In this document: positions 29,497 to 38,359 of the stretch, in pieces
How positions within the stretch are numbered: position 1 is the stretch's first letter
Layout of the letters: each line of letters begins with the position of its first letter
Source of the DNA: Bacteroidota bacterium
Lineage (GTDB): Bacteria > Bacteroidota > Bacteroidia > Bacteroidales > Porphyromonadaceae
Direction: 5' to 3'
Assembly: GCA_023389855.1 (NCBI GenBank)
Contig: JAEWDZ010000005.1
Span: 1-46,776, forward strand
Length of the DNA stretch: 46,776 nucleotides
The notes under the pieces: generated by a model
What the model was told of the DNA's origin: nothing
The model's database searches: none
What the model saw: only the letters and a program-made list of their open reading frames with translations
Program-made: the position numbers and the translations under genes

Positions 29497-30594
29497 ATGA
29501 TAATGAGAACAACAACATTGAAGAACATAGCCCTTTCTGCTATGCTGGTCGGCTCCATAGGGCTGACGTCCTGCGACAAGAACGATGACCCGAAACCAAC
29601 GCCCAATGAGGTGCAACAGCATTTTGCCTTTGTGCATTATGTGGACAAAAGTGCTTACGTCGGCACGTTCGGTGATTTGACACCTCAAGCAACCGACAAC
29701 AAGAAAGCCTTTGAATTTGGCTTTGGGTGTTATCTCTTCGCAAAAGGAAACACGGTACTTGTGCCCGAAGGGAAATTCGGAGATAAGGTACACAAGTTTA
29801 CAAGAGGGGCGCACGGCGAACTTCTAAAAGCAGGTACGATGACCTTTGAACAGATGGCGCAACCCGGAGAAATCAATTTCATCGACGAACAGCGGGCATA
29901 CGTTGCTTTGCACGGAAGGGAAAAGATTGCGCTAATCAATACCGCTACGTTGCAAAAAGAGGATGAAATCGACCTCTCGCCTTATGCTGTTCAGGACAAT
30001 AATCCCGACCCTGGCTGCAACGTCATTCGAGACGGAAAGATGTATGTAGCTCTTAACCAGCTCAATTCGCCCCACACCTCCGTTCCGGGGACGGGTGCAG
30101 AGGTGGCTGTTATTGACCTTAAAACGAAAAAGACCGAAGTCATCAAGGATAGTCGCACAAGTGTTGTCGGATTGTTTCGCCATTCCGATGCCTTTATGGA
30201 CGAGCGAGGCGACATCTACTTTTACAGTGCGGGCAACAACTTCAACGTTGCCAATAAGGAAGGTTTCCTGCGTATCCGCAAAGGAAGCGACCAATGGGAC
30301 GCCGACTACCTGTTCAACTTGTCGAAGACAACCATAAAAGGGATTGGCAAAACGGGGCAGTATATGATTAAGTCTTACTATGCGGGCAATGGCATTGTAT
30401 ATAGTTGCTTGAAAGTAACGGATACGGAATTCGGAATACTCAAGAAAGACTTCCAACCCGTGAAAATCGACATTTGGAACAAAACCATCGAAAAACTCGA
30501 TTTGCCCGTTTGGGCATATTGGATGTTTACCAGATTATTCACTGCCATTTTTCTTCTTCCCTTTCTGTTTAATTCATCTGAAAATTCTTCGTAG
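29497..30594 (+). CDS. DUF4374 surface lipoprotein (XusB-like), C-terminally truncated and fused to foreign sequence
   Basis: The signal ends in a lipobox (GLTSC, Cys about residue 27). The rest is a DUF4374-type propeller-like domain (HFAFVHYVDKSAY, AVQDNNPDPGCNVIRDGKMY, and later NKTIEKLDLPV). XusB proteins are usually over 400 residues; here recognisable sequence ends at about residue 345 near position 30530. The remaining ~17 residues (FTRLFTAIFLLPFLF) are the antisense of the DUF3990-cluster gene coming from the other side. A deletion or insertion has therefore removed the 3' end and any following PepSY-domain gene (xusC in Bacteroides). The truncated propeller may not fold. Start could be the ATG at 29497 or at 29503. 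Confidence 0.8.
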   Translation: MIMRTTTLKNIALSAMLVGSIGLTSCDKNDDPKPTPNEVQQHFAFVHYVDKSAYVGTFGDLTPQATDNKKAFEFGFGCYLFAKGNTVLVPEGKFGDKVHKFTRGAHGELLKAGTMTFEQMAQPGEINFIDEQRAYVALHGREKIALINTATLQKEDEIDLSPYAVQDNNPDPGCNVIRDGKMYVALNQLNSPHTSVPGTGAEVAVIDLKTKKTEVIKDSRTSVVGLFRHSDAFMDERGDIYFYSAGNNFNVANKEGFLRIRKGSDQWDADYLFNLSKTTIKGIGKTGQYMIKSYYAGNGIVYSCLKVTDTEFGILKKDFQPVKIDIWNKTIEKLDLPVWAYWMFTRLFTAIFLLPFLFNSSENSS

Positions 30595-30785
30595 AGAGCC
30601 ACAGGACCAAAGTGCCAGAATTTTGTAGTCTCTTCTGCCAGTTTTTTGTAGGTATCTGAGCAATAAAACCGATAGAGAGCCGTTTGAAGCGATACTTTTT
30701 GGTCGTCGGCATACATTTGTGCTACCCGACTGACTTTGCCCGGCAATAGCAAGTATAGGTTCTTATTCGTTATTTCCAAATTCAT
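30378..30785 (-). CDS. Small companion protein of the DUF3791-DUF3990 operon, with chimeric tail
   Basis: The first ~85 residues (NKNLYLLLPGKVSRVAQMYADD, LQTALYRFYCSDTYKKLAEETTKFWHFGPVALYEEF) look like one compact helical domain, which I have a sense of seeing beside DUF3990 genes but cannot name. From about residue 86, at the junction near 30530, the frame runs antisense through the truncated DUF4374 gene to the stop at 30378, so the last ~50 residues are not native. Its ATG overlaps by 4 nt (ATGA) the restored stop of the DUF3990 gene, showing that the three genes form one operon. Confidence 0.6.
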   Translation of the reverse strand: MNLEITNKNLYLLLPGKVSRVAQMYADDQKVSLQTALYRFYCSDTYKKLAEETTKFWHFGPVALYEEFSDELNRKGRRKMAVNNLVNIQYAQTGKSSFSMVLFQMSIFTGWKSFLSIPNSVSVTFKQLYTMPLPA

Positions 30786-31265
30786 ACACGAACCTCCTTT
30801 GCTTCTTTAAATGATATGCTTCCAAGAGAACGTTCCGTATGGAACAGCCATTGGTCAACCAGCACGTATGTCTTCAACTCATTGATTAGTTCTGCCTTGT
30901 TCAACAATCCACCTTCATACAAGGCAAAAGCCGCATATACGCGGTCGTTGGCCACAGGGCCTATTTACGATGTCGTGATGATGCTCAAAGTCCTTATCCA
31001 TGCGGTTGGCCATCACAAAGTCCAACCACTGTTCTGTGGGTGAGGTAAAATGAAGAACGTCTAACCGAACACAATATGTTTCGTTCAGTTCATAGACATT
31101 GACATAACCGATGCCGCCCGTCTTTCCCAATTTACGTTTCACCCAAAGTGTAGCCTGCTCTTCGGAAGTTGTCGTATAAAAACCGCTTCCGTGATCCAAC
31201 GCTCTATTGGCCTTTCTGATTTCAGGCTTCCTTACTTGCTCTATGCTTCCATGATACAATATCAT
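30782..31265 (-). pseudogene. DUF3990 protein (ADP-ribosyltransferase-like fold), one frameshift
   Basis: The N-terminal part, YHGSIEQVRKPEIRKANRALDHGSGFYTTTSEEQATLWV, is the DUF3990 signature (YHGS and LDxGxGFYTT, the strands that bind NAD in ART folds). The frame as given ends at 30915 after DFEHHHDIVNRPCGQRP. Removing one base from the TTT at 30964-30967 restores DIVIGPVANDRVYAAFALYEGG and a C-terminal FHTERSLGSISF, giving 160 residues and a 4-nt ATGA overlap with the next gene. It overlaps the upstream DUF3791 gene by 4 nt as well. DUF3990 belongs to the ART-like superfamily as I recall, so a toxin role is plausible but inferred. Confidence 0.75.
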
Positions 31266-31495
31266 ATCTTTGTTTCGTTTTTCCGGTTATTTATCCATTC
31301 ATCTATCTCATCCATCAGCCACCGATGGCCTTGCGTATGAAGTACCTCAAAGTTGTCTTCCAAATAGGGCAGCACGCTGTATTGTTCAAACAAGGTGGCG
31401 ACTTCTTCACTGCTCATCTGATGCTTGTTCCTGTACTGTTCCATGCAGAACGACAAGAAATAGGCTATGTCGAATTCTTTATCTTTTATATCCAT
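31262..31495 (-). CDS. DUF3791 protein, possible antitoxin-type partner of DUF3990
   Basis: 77 residues. The pattern FLSFCMEQYRNKHQMSSEEVATLFEQYSV ... YLEDNFEVLHTQG ... MDEIDEWI is that of DUF3791, a small helical family usually encoded next to DUF3990. The stop and the DUF3990 start overlap by 4 nt, so translation is probably coupled. It follows the AbiJ-like gene on the same strand after a 147-bp gap. Confidence 0.75.
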   Translation of the reverse strand: MDIKDKEFDIAYFLSFCMEQYRNKHQMSSEEVATLFEQYSVLPYLEDNFEVLHTQGHRWLMDEIDEWINNRKNETKI

Positions 31496-31642
31496 TTTTA
31501 TTATTTAAAGTGCAATCTGAACAGGTTGTTGTTCGTGAACCATTACTTACATTTCTGTATATTCAGCTGGTCGTACTCGATTTGCTTATTTGGGTGCATT
31601 CTTATAAGTTTTCAAAAATTACCTTTGATACAATTTTCTTTT

Positions 31643-32470
31643 TTAATTAATAAATGCACAAGCTGTAACCAAAACGAATATGGCCTCATCTTTTGCAGGC
31701 TCCTCATTTTGAGACATCCAAGCATGTCTTATACCTGTATTAGGTTGATTCGTGTATTGATACAAAGAATTCATGGAATTTTTAATTAAAGGATGTAGTT
31801 TGTTGAATTTCTTGAAGGCATTATCAAGAGTGTTCGTGTTAGTCACTCGCCTTGCAATAAGTTCGACAGCACTTATTGCTTCTTTTATCGCATTACGGGT
31901 ACTTAACTGTGGATTACTTGGCGACATAAGTTTTAAACATTCTGACAAATGGGTGACTATATCGCATTCCGAAGAATCCATAGCTTCATTTATAGTGGAT
32001 AATTCACAATTAGATGTCGTTTCTACAAAAATATCGTTGATTATTCTGTAAGCATAATTAAGTCTTTCAAATTCTCTATTTAAATCCGCAATGAATGTAT
32101 TTAATGCAGTTTCATTTTGTTTATTAAATTGAGATGTTTTTTTAGACTCATTTATTTGTTTTCTGTGGTAAGCGATAATCCACTCTATGGCATCAAGACG
32201 TTCATACCATATTGTATTGGGATTATCTATGAAATCTATATAATAATAGCGGAATTTCCTCATCTCTTCAAATCGTAAGTTCAAATAATAGCGAGCAAAA
32301 CTATTATTCATATCTTTGAAAAAATCAAGAGAAAAGCCGTATTTATTATATAGCTCTGATAAAGAATTTATGACTGTATTTAGAACCGCTCCTGATAAAT
32401 ACTCACGAATGAGTACATTGTTAGGTTTAACATAACAATATCTTTGAGAAAATGGGACATTATTATTCAT
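31643..32470 (-). CDS. AbiJ/HEPN-like abortive-infection protein
   Basis: 275 residues. The N-terminal half is helical with many aromatics (FARYYLNLRFEEMRKFRYYYIDF). The C-terminal part (STRNAIKEAISAVELIARRVT, KKFNKLHPLIKNSMNSLYQYTNQPNTGIRHAWM, then EAIFVLVTACAFIN) matches the helical module seen at the end of AbiJ-NTD4 abortive-infection proteins, including the GIRHA motif that in HEPN-like RNases carries the Arg and His. The ATG overlaps the methyltransferase stop by 4 nt (ATGA), so the pair is translated together. This points to a defence unit in which a phase-variable methyltransferase is coupled to an effector. Family call moderate; the coupling is seen directly. Confidence 0.65.
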   Translation of the reverse strand: MNNNVPFSQRYCYVKPNNVLIREYLSGAVLNTVINSLSELYNKYGFSLDFFKDMNNSFARYYLNLRFEEMRKFRYYYIDFIDNPNTIWYERLDAIEWIIAYHRKQINESKKTSQFNKQNETALNTFIADLNREFERLNYAYRIINDIFVETTSNCELSTINEAMDSSECDIVTHLSECLKLMSPSNPQLSTRNAIKEAISAVELIARRVTNTNTLDNAFKKFNKLHPLIKNSMNSLYQYTNQPNTGIRHAWMSQNEEPAKDEAIFVLVTACAFIN

Positions 32471-35161
32471 TTTTTTGTCATTTTAATATACAACTTAAAC
32501 AAACATTCTAAGCGTTCTTCATCCGAGGTGAAAGACTCAGGACGATAGCAACGCTCCACGGCAAGGTCGAGGCGGTGGTGAGCTTCTTTCAAGTCTTCGG
32601 GCATCGTTTCGGGATTATACATTTCGCCAAGTGTCATGTCGAAATGTTCTTCCCGCAAGTCAAGTATATCTTGTGCCAGACTTGCCAATTCTGCTTTTTG
32701 TGCTTCGTTAATTGTTGGGAAAGGAAATGTATTATAACAAAGTTGAGCAGAATAACGGTAATCTGTTTTCAATCTTCCTCCCACCGTCTTTACCCATGCC
32801 ATGTGCATTTTACTGGTGAGGATGGCGAAAAGCCACTTTGGGGCATCGTAAACGGCAAAGGCGGAATTTGAAACAACAGTTCCTGCTGGTAAATATCCGA
32901 TTGGGATATATTCGCGACGTTCAGAAGACACAGCTGGAATTATGATGCACTCACTTTCTTTATAGCGAATTTCACCGAACTTGTAAGGAGTGGAAGCTAG
33001 TAGAGTCGTGCTATTTCTTGCACTTTCTTTTCTTTTCTTCTGACAGTTCTCAATCCTCTTTCTTACGCTGTTTATGGAAAGAGCTAATGGCAATAAATCG
33101 TCAGTAATCCAAAGGCAAAATCTTTTTTCGCCTCGGATGAATTCTTGCGATCCTAATATTTGATGAATTAGCTGAGTACTCCGTTTGTCCTCACTAATGA
33201 GATTGACCTTTTCCTGTTCATTGAGCAACAACATTCCACCGTCGTTAGGCATGCTTCCAAACGCTATGGGGGGGGAAGTCTGAAATAGGGACATTCTGTT
33301 TCGTTACGAATGTATTGGTACCATTCGCCAAATAGGGGTTAATGTTGTCAACTAGTTTCTTTTCTTCGTAGTTAAACAGGTATTTCGGTTCATCTTTGTA
33401 AGCGGAAAAGTTTCGCAAACCAATGATTGTGCAGGTCACTCCAGCATTATTCTTTGCATTGTTCGACCATTTGAAAGATGAATAAGCAAAATAAATTTCA
33501 GTGCCAAGCGATAGTATGTATGACCAAAGAAGTCCGACCTGTTCCCCTTGACAGATAGAATTTGTCGTTACGAAAGCGAGCTTAGACTTGCTATCTTTTA
33601 TGTATTCGCTACCGATGTAGAACCAAATCGCTATATAGTCTAAATTATTAAATGCTATTTTATCCTGCATAGCAAATTGCATGTCTTCTTTTTGACTCTC
33701 ATCTTGAAGTCTCGCACCTAAATACGGTGGATTCCCCATCACATAAACCTCCTCGTCCGCCGTATGCGGACAAACCGTATTCCAATCCAATCGACACGCA
33801 TTGCCACAAACAATATGCCCACTCGGTCGTAAAGGCAAGGCATTCGGACGAATACCAAAAGCCTCCTCAAACTTATTGTTCATCTGATGTTCGGCCAACC
33901 AAAGTGAAAGCGTGGCGGTATCACAGACGAAGTCATCAATCTCAATACCGTAGAACTGTTGCAGACTGATGTTTGAAAGCGGCAGTTCCGGTACACTCAG
34001 CTTTCGTAATTCTTCCCAAATAAGGATTTCAAGTTCACGAATGCACTTGTAGCTTACAATCAGGAAATTGCCACTGCCGCAGGCAGGGTCGAAAAACTTG
34101 ATGGTACCCAAGCGTGCCAAGAGACGGCGCAGCCGTTTTTTATCCTGTGTGTCTTTTGCTACGCCAAATTCTTCATACAGCCCATCCAAGAACAAAGGAC
34201 GGATGAGTTTCATGATATTGGGCACAGACGTATAATGCATTCCCAGTCCGGCACGCATTTCGGGAGTAACTACCGCTTGAATCATCGAACCGAAAATGTC
34301 GGGATTGATGTCTTTCCAATCGAAATCCCCACACTTAATCATCAATATGCGGACACGGCGGCTAAGTACGGGTATCGGCACCCGTTTCTCAAACAATCCG
34401 CCGTTGACGTATGGAAAAATGGAAAACTGTTTGGGTAAAGTGTCGAGTATAGCCGGGTCATCAGTTGACATGGCGAGGAAAGCGCAGTCAATAAACTCGG
34501 CAAGGTCGTGTCCGTCTTCAGCCGTGTGTTGCTTGATGGAATTGGTGAACAGTTGCGGTTCGGGAAACAGGTTGGTATCTTCGGCAAAGTAGCAGAAAAG
34601 CAGACGAGACATGAAGATGTTCAGGTTGTGCATCTCCGTCTTGTCCTTGATGTCGTTATGGCGGCGTATCTCATCGAAAATCTTTGCCATCAGCTCCGCA
34701 GACTTCACATCGGCTTCCGCTTCTTCCACATGGCGTATCTTTTCAATACCTGCAAGCGGATAAAAGAAATCAAAGTCCTTCCACATCAATGCCACTTCAT
34801 TCTCATAAATATCCTGCTCCTTGGGGTCGAAGGCTACAATTGTCCTACCGTCGCTCACCACATAAAGCCGTGGCGAATGCTTGGCCACATTCGGATCTGT
34901 CTGCATTGTTTTTATTTCATCATGAAAGTCGGGTTCACCTTTCGACCTGTACGCAATGAGGTTGGGGATAAGTACAGTGCGTCCGTCCTTTGCTTTGTTG
35001 CCCACACCGTCCCGTATGCGGCGGATGTTTCCGTCACCAAAACCACAGAATATCCGTAGGAGGTCGTACACCAGTCCTTCGCCTGTCGGCTTCGTTTCGT
35101 TTAGCTGTTCCAGAGCCTCCTGCGCCTTTATATGTGAGAATGGTTTTGTTTTTTCAGCCAT
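32467..35161 (-). CDS. MmeI-like adenine DNA methyltransferase/restriction protein, split by a homopolymer frameshift
   Basis: The frame from the ATG at 35161 encodes 638 residues. SAM-binding motif I FDPACGSGNFL is at 357-367 and catalytic motif IV NPPY at 477-480, typical of N6-adenine methyltransferases of the MmeI (type IIL/IIG) group. It ends early at 33245 after ISDFPPHSVWKHA. The rest (PPIAFGSMPNDGGMLLL, target-recognition and C-terminal parts, to the stop at 32467) is in another frame. The switch is at a run of 8 C on the coding strand (33275-33268): 7 C gives a continuous 897-residue protein. Residues 1-160 show no clear PD-(D/E)xK nuclease motif, so it may only methylate. It overlaps the AbiJ-like gene by 4 nt. 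Confidence 0.85.
33268..33275 (-). repeat. Poly-C/G tract (8 bases) at the frame switch of the methyltransferase gene
   Basis: Eight G on the plus strand (eight C on the coding strand) sit exactly where the two reading frames of the methyltransferase meet. With 7 (or 10) bases the frames join; with 8 the protein stops about 10 codons later. Such tracts are classic slippage sites for phase variation. Confidence 0.8.
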
Positions 35162-35242
35162 TTTAATCGTTTTGCCGGTTAGTTCTTCCTTTTGCTATAG
35201 CCTTCGTATTCATGCAATTGCTCCATCCTTTGAGGATGGCGC

Positions 35243-36649
35243 TTACTTTCCGATGCAGAAGTGTGCGAAGATATGGTGCAAGACCTCGCTACTGGAGATC
35301 GCCTCACCTGTTATTTCGCCTAGGCAGGCAATCGCCGAGCGCAAGTCGATCGTCACCAAATCGATGGGGAGTTCCACGCTCAAGCCCTCTCTCACGCTGC
35401 GTAAATGATGCTGCACCTGCAGTAGAAGTGTGTGATGCCGAGCATTGGTGATGATCGCTTGAGGCGGCAAGGTGCCTATACCTATGAAGTCGCTCAGCAG
35501 GTGGAGGAGTGCCTCTAATCCCTCCTTTGTTTTAGTGCTGAAGAGTAGCGACTGCTCCTTGCACTGCTTTTGCAGTTGCTCTTTGAGACGCTCTTTTTCC
35601 TCTTCTGTAAGGAGGTCTATCTTATTGAGCACTACGATGCGCTGCTGTTGCTCCGATTGCGGTAGCGTTTGGAGGAGATCGAGCTGCTCCTTTAATGCAG
35701 CCTCTTCACCTTTTGTAGCATCAATGAGGAGGATTTGGATATCCGCTTCTTGCGCCGAATGGCGAGCTCTTTTTACGCCTTCTTGTTCGATAGGGTCTAC
35801 GGCCTCGCGAATACCTGCGGTATCGATAAATCTAAAAAGCGCTCCGCCGATGTAGGCTGTTTCGCTGATGGTATCGCGAGTGGTACCCGCTATGTTGCTG
35901 ACGATGGCTCGTTCGCTACCTGTCAAAAGATTGAGTAAGGAACTTTTGCCCGCGTTCGGTATCCCCGCTATAGCGGTAGCGATACCATTTTTTATTTTAC
36001 GGCCCACTTCATAGCTTGCTACGAGGGCGTCTATCGCCTTACTTATCGCATCACAAAGGGTGAGCAATTGCGTGCGGTTGGCAAACTCGACCTCTTCTTC
36101 GCTAAAGTCGAGTTCCAATTCGAGGAGTGCGGTGAAGTGGAGTAGTTGCTCTCGCAAGCTATTGAGTTCCTGGCTGAAAGCCCCCTTCATCTGGGTCATA
36201 GCGAGTCGGTGCTGCTCTTTGGTCTCGGCACGCAATAGATCCGCCACTGCCTCTGCCTCTGCCATATCTTTTTTCCCGTTGAGGAAAGTCCGCAAGGTGA
36301 ATTCCCCTGGTTGTGCCATGCGAGCCCCTTTTTCTAGGCATATCCTCACTATGTTTTCTACGATATAAGGGGAGGCATGGCAGGTAATCTCCAGCATATC
36401 TTCTCCGGTATAGCTGAAGGGTGCTTGGAAATAGGTGAGTACCACTTCATCGATGGTGTCGTTGCCATCATGGATATCTCCGAGGTAGAGGCGGCGGGGA
36501 GCTATATCGCCCAGATTTTTTTTTCTGGGCTTGAAAATAGCCGCAAGCAAGGGTAGTATCCCCTCGCCCGAAAGACGTATCACCACCATAGCCCCTCCTA
36601 GGGGCGTCGCTGGGGCAACGATCAGTTCTTTTGTCGTAGCTACTTGCAT
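35243..36649 (-). CDS. mnmE: tRNA uridine-5-carboxymethylaminomethyl modification GTPase MnmE
   Basis: 468 residues, full length and intact. An N-terminal folate-binding domain (about 1-120) is followed by helical segments and a GTPase domain: G1 GIPNAGKS (229-236), G2/loop GTTRDT (255-260), G3 DTAG (276-279), G4 NKID (about 348). The C-terminus ends FCIGK, carrying the CxGK-box cysteine. MnmE works with MnmG to modify the wobble uridine of several tRNAs. The start overlaps the end of folK by 10 bp, so the two are co-transcribed behind queA. The defence genes begin 81 bp downstream of its stop, marking the right border of the accessory block. Confidence 0.97.
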   Translation of the reverse strand: MQVATTKELIVAPATPLGGAMVVIRLSGEGILPLLAAIFKPRKKNLGDIAPRRLYLGDIHDGNDTIDEVVLTYFQAPFSYTGEDMLEITCHASPYIVENIVRICLEKGARMAQPGEFTLRTFLNGKKDMAEAEAVADLLRAETKEQHRLAMTQMKGAFSQELNSLREQLLHFTALLELELDFSEEEVEFANRTQLLTLCDAISKAIDALVASYEVGRKIKNGIATAIAGIPNAGKSSLLNLLTGSERAIVSNIAGTTRDTISETAYIGGALFRFIDTAGIREAVDPIEQEGVKRARHSAQEADIQILLIDATKGEEAALKEQLDLLQTLPQSEQQQRIVVLNKIDLLTEEEKERLKEQLQKQCKEQSLLFSTKTKEGLEALLHLLSDFIGIGTLPPQAIITNARHHTLLLQVQHHLRSVREGLSVELPIDLVTIDLRSAIACLGEITGEAISSSEVLHHIFAHFCIGK

Positions 36650-37110
36650 AGTTCGCGATAGAGTTGCAGAATGCTTTTCTTGAGAAGGGGATGCATGCTA
36701 TGAGGGGCTATGGAGGCTAAGGGAGCAAGTACAAAGTCCCTGTTTTGCATATCGCTATGAGGGATTACCAACTCATCGGTCTCTATGACGAGTTCGTCGT
36801 AGAGGAGGATGTCTATGTCGCAGCAACGATCGGTATAGCTTTCTCCCTTGCGGTGCTTGTGACGCCGACCCAAGGCTTTCTCGATCGCTTGTGTCGTAAG
36901 GAGGAGCGCTTCGGGCGTCAGGCTGGTACGCACCGTGAGCGCAGCATTGACATAGCTGTTGCTGCTCTCATAGCCGTAGGGATCACTGGCAATAAAGGCC
37001 GAGCAGCTCTCTATTGCCCCCACTTTTTCATTGATAAGTGCTATGGCCTTGCGCAGCAAAGAGGCTTTCTCGCCAAGATTACTGCCGAGCGCAAGGGCTA
37101 CCCGATGCAT
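36640..37110 (-). CDS. folK: 2-amino-4-hydroxy-6-hydroxymethyldihydropteridine pyrophosphokinase FolK
   Basis: The ATG at 37110 (MHRVALALGSNLG) gives 156 residues, the usual length; the frame stays open to 37149 but that extension runs into queA. The HPPK signature is visible: LGSNLGEKASLLRKAI, then SDPYGYESSNSYVNAAL, GRRHKHRKGESYTDRCCDIDILLYDE with catalytic-region Arg and Asp residues, and PHSDMQNRDFVLAPL. The enzyme transfers pyrophosphate from ATP to the pterin in folate synthesis, in the cytoplasm. It starts about 1 bp after the queA stop and overlaps mnmE. Confidence 0.95.
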   Translation of the reverse strand: MHRVALALGSNLGEKASLLRKAIALINEKVGAIESCSAFIASDPYGYESSNSYVNAALTVRTSLTPEALLLTTQAIEKALGRRHKHRKGESYTDRCCDIDILLYDELVIETDELVIPHSDMQNRDFVLAPLASIAPHSMHPLLKKSILQLYRELCK

Positions 37111-37111
37111 A

Positions 37112-38185
37112 TCAGTCAATGATGAGCATGGCATCGCCATAGCATCCAAATCTGTATTTTTCTTTGATCGCTACTTCGTAGGCGTTCATGGTTTCGTCAA
37201 AGCCCGCCATTCCTGCAGTCATTAGTAGCAGCAGAGAACCCGATAAATGGAAGCCTGTAAGGAGCGCATCTGTAAACTGTGGCTGGTAGGGTGGATAGAT
37301 ATATTTATTGGTCCATCCATCAAATTCCTTGATATATCCATCGGTACTTACTACGGTCTCTAATCCTCGAAAAACCGAGGTGCCTACAGCTACAATCCTT
37401 TTTCCAGCGTCTTTGGATTTACGTGTGATCTCACAGCAGCTAAGCGGTACGATGAGCCGCTCGTTGTGGCGTTTATGTTTGGAGGGATCTTCTATATCCT
37501 GCGGCTCGAAAGCGCCCAAGCCATTGTGTAGTGTGAGGAAGCCCATGCGGATATCCTTTAGTTCCATCCTTTTGAGCAAGTTTTTGCTAAAGTGGAACCC
37601 CGCCGATGGGGCTACTACCGCTCCTTCGTGGCTGGCGTAAATCGTCTGATAGCGTTCGAAATCTTCAGGTACGACCTCCCTTTCTATATAGTCGGGTAGG
37701 GGCGGCGTGCCTAGCGCATACAAGTATTGCTTAAATTCTTCGTGCGATCCGTCGTATAGGAAGCGTATCGCCCTACCACCATTGATCGTATTCTCTACGA
37801 CCTCAGCCATCAGGCTATTGTCTAGCCCGAAGCAGATCTTATTGCTTATACGTATCTTCCTTGCAGGCCATACCAGTACGTCCCACAACTTATTATTTTG
37901 ATTGAGCTCTCTAAGGAGGAATACCCCTATACGAGCATCGCTCTTTTCTTTTACCCCATAAAGTTTGGCGGGTATCACCTTCGTGTCGTTGAATACAAAG
38001 CAGTCATCAGCATCGAAATACTCGATGATATCTTTAAACATGCGATGCTCGATGGAGCCATCTTTCTTATGTAAGACCAAAAGCCTGCTGTCGTCTCTAA
38101 AATCCAAGGGATGCTGAGCGATTAATTCCTTGGGCAGGGAGAATTTGAAATCGGATACTTTAATGACGTTGAGATTGTTTTTCAT
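37112..38185 (-). CDS. queA: S-adenosylmethionine:tRNA ribosyltransferase-isomerase QueA
   Basis: 357 residues, intact. Typical blocks: LPKELIAQHPLDFRDDSRLLVL, FVFNDTKVIPAKLYG, LGTPPLPDYIER, RYQTIYASHEGAVVAPSAGFHFS, FLTLHNGLGAFEPQ, KRIVAVGTSVFRGLE and the C-terminal HLSGSLLLLMTAGMAGFD. The enzyme adds and isomerises the ribosyl unit of SAM onto preQ1 in tRNA, making epoxyqueuosine. It heads the queA-folK-mnmE operon; two of its three members act on tRNA anticodons. Confidence 0.97.
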   Translation of the reverse strand: MKNNLNVIKVSDFKFSLPKELIAQHPLDFRDDSRLLVLHKKDGSIEHRMFKDIIEYFDADDCFVFNDTKVIPAKLYGVKEKSDARIGVFLLRELNQNNKLWDVLVWPARKIRISNKICFGLDNSLMAEVVENTINGGRAIRFLYDGSHEEFKQYLYALGTPPLPDYIEREVVPEDFERYQTIYASHEGAVVAPSAGFHFSKNLLKRMELKDIRMGFLTLHNGLGAFEPQDIEDPSKHKRHNERLIVPLSCCEITRKSKDAGKRIVAVGTSVFRGLETVVSTDGYIKEFDGWTNKYIYPPYQPQFTDALLTGFHLSGSLLLLMTAGMAGFDETMNAYEVAIKEKYRFGCYGDAMLIID

Positions 38186-38321
38186 TTATATAGCTGCTAA
38201 CCTACAATCAATCTGTAATACCTATTATATTATAACAAAATATATTCTTTATATATAACAGCAAAACGTAGAAAAGGTTCATTTCTTCTACTGTCTTACA
38301 TAATTAATTGTTTATCAAATG

Positions 38322-38353
38322 CTTGCTATTTCAAAAACTTTTTTGTAACTTTG
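38322..38353 (+). promoter_or_regulatory. Promoter for the structured leader and DUF3825 operon
   Basis: CTTG at 38322-38325 and TAACTTTG at 38346-38353 are 20 bp apart, a good match to the Bacteroidetes TTTG/TAnnTTTG consensus. Transcription would start near 38360, giving a leader of about 200 nt before the ATG at 38561. Confidence 0.75.
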
Positions 38354-38359
38354 CGCTGC

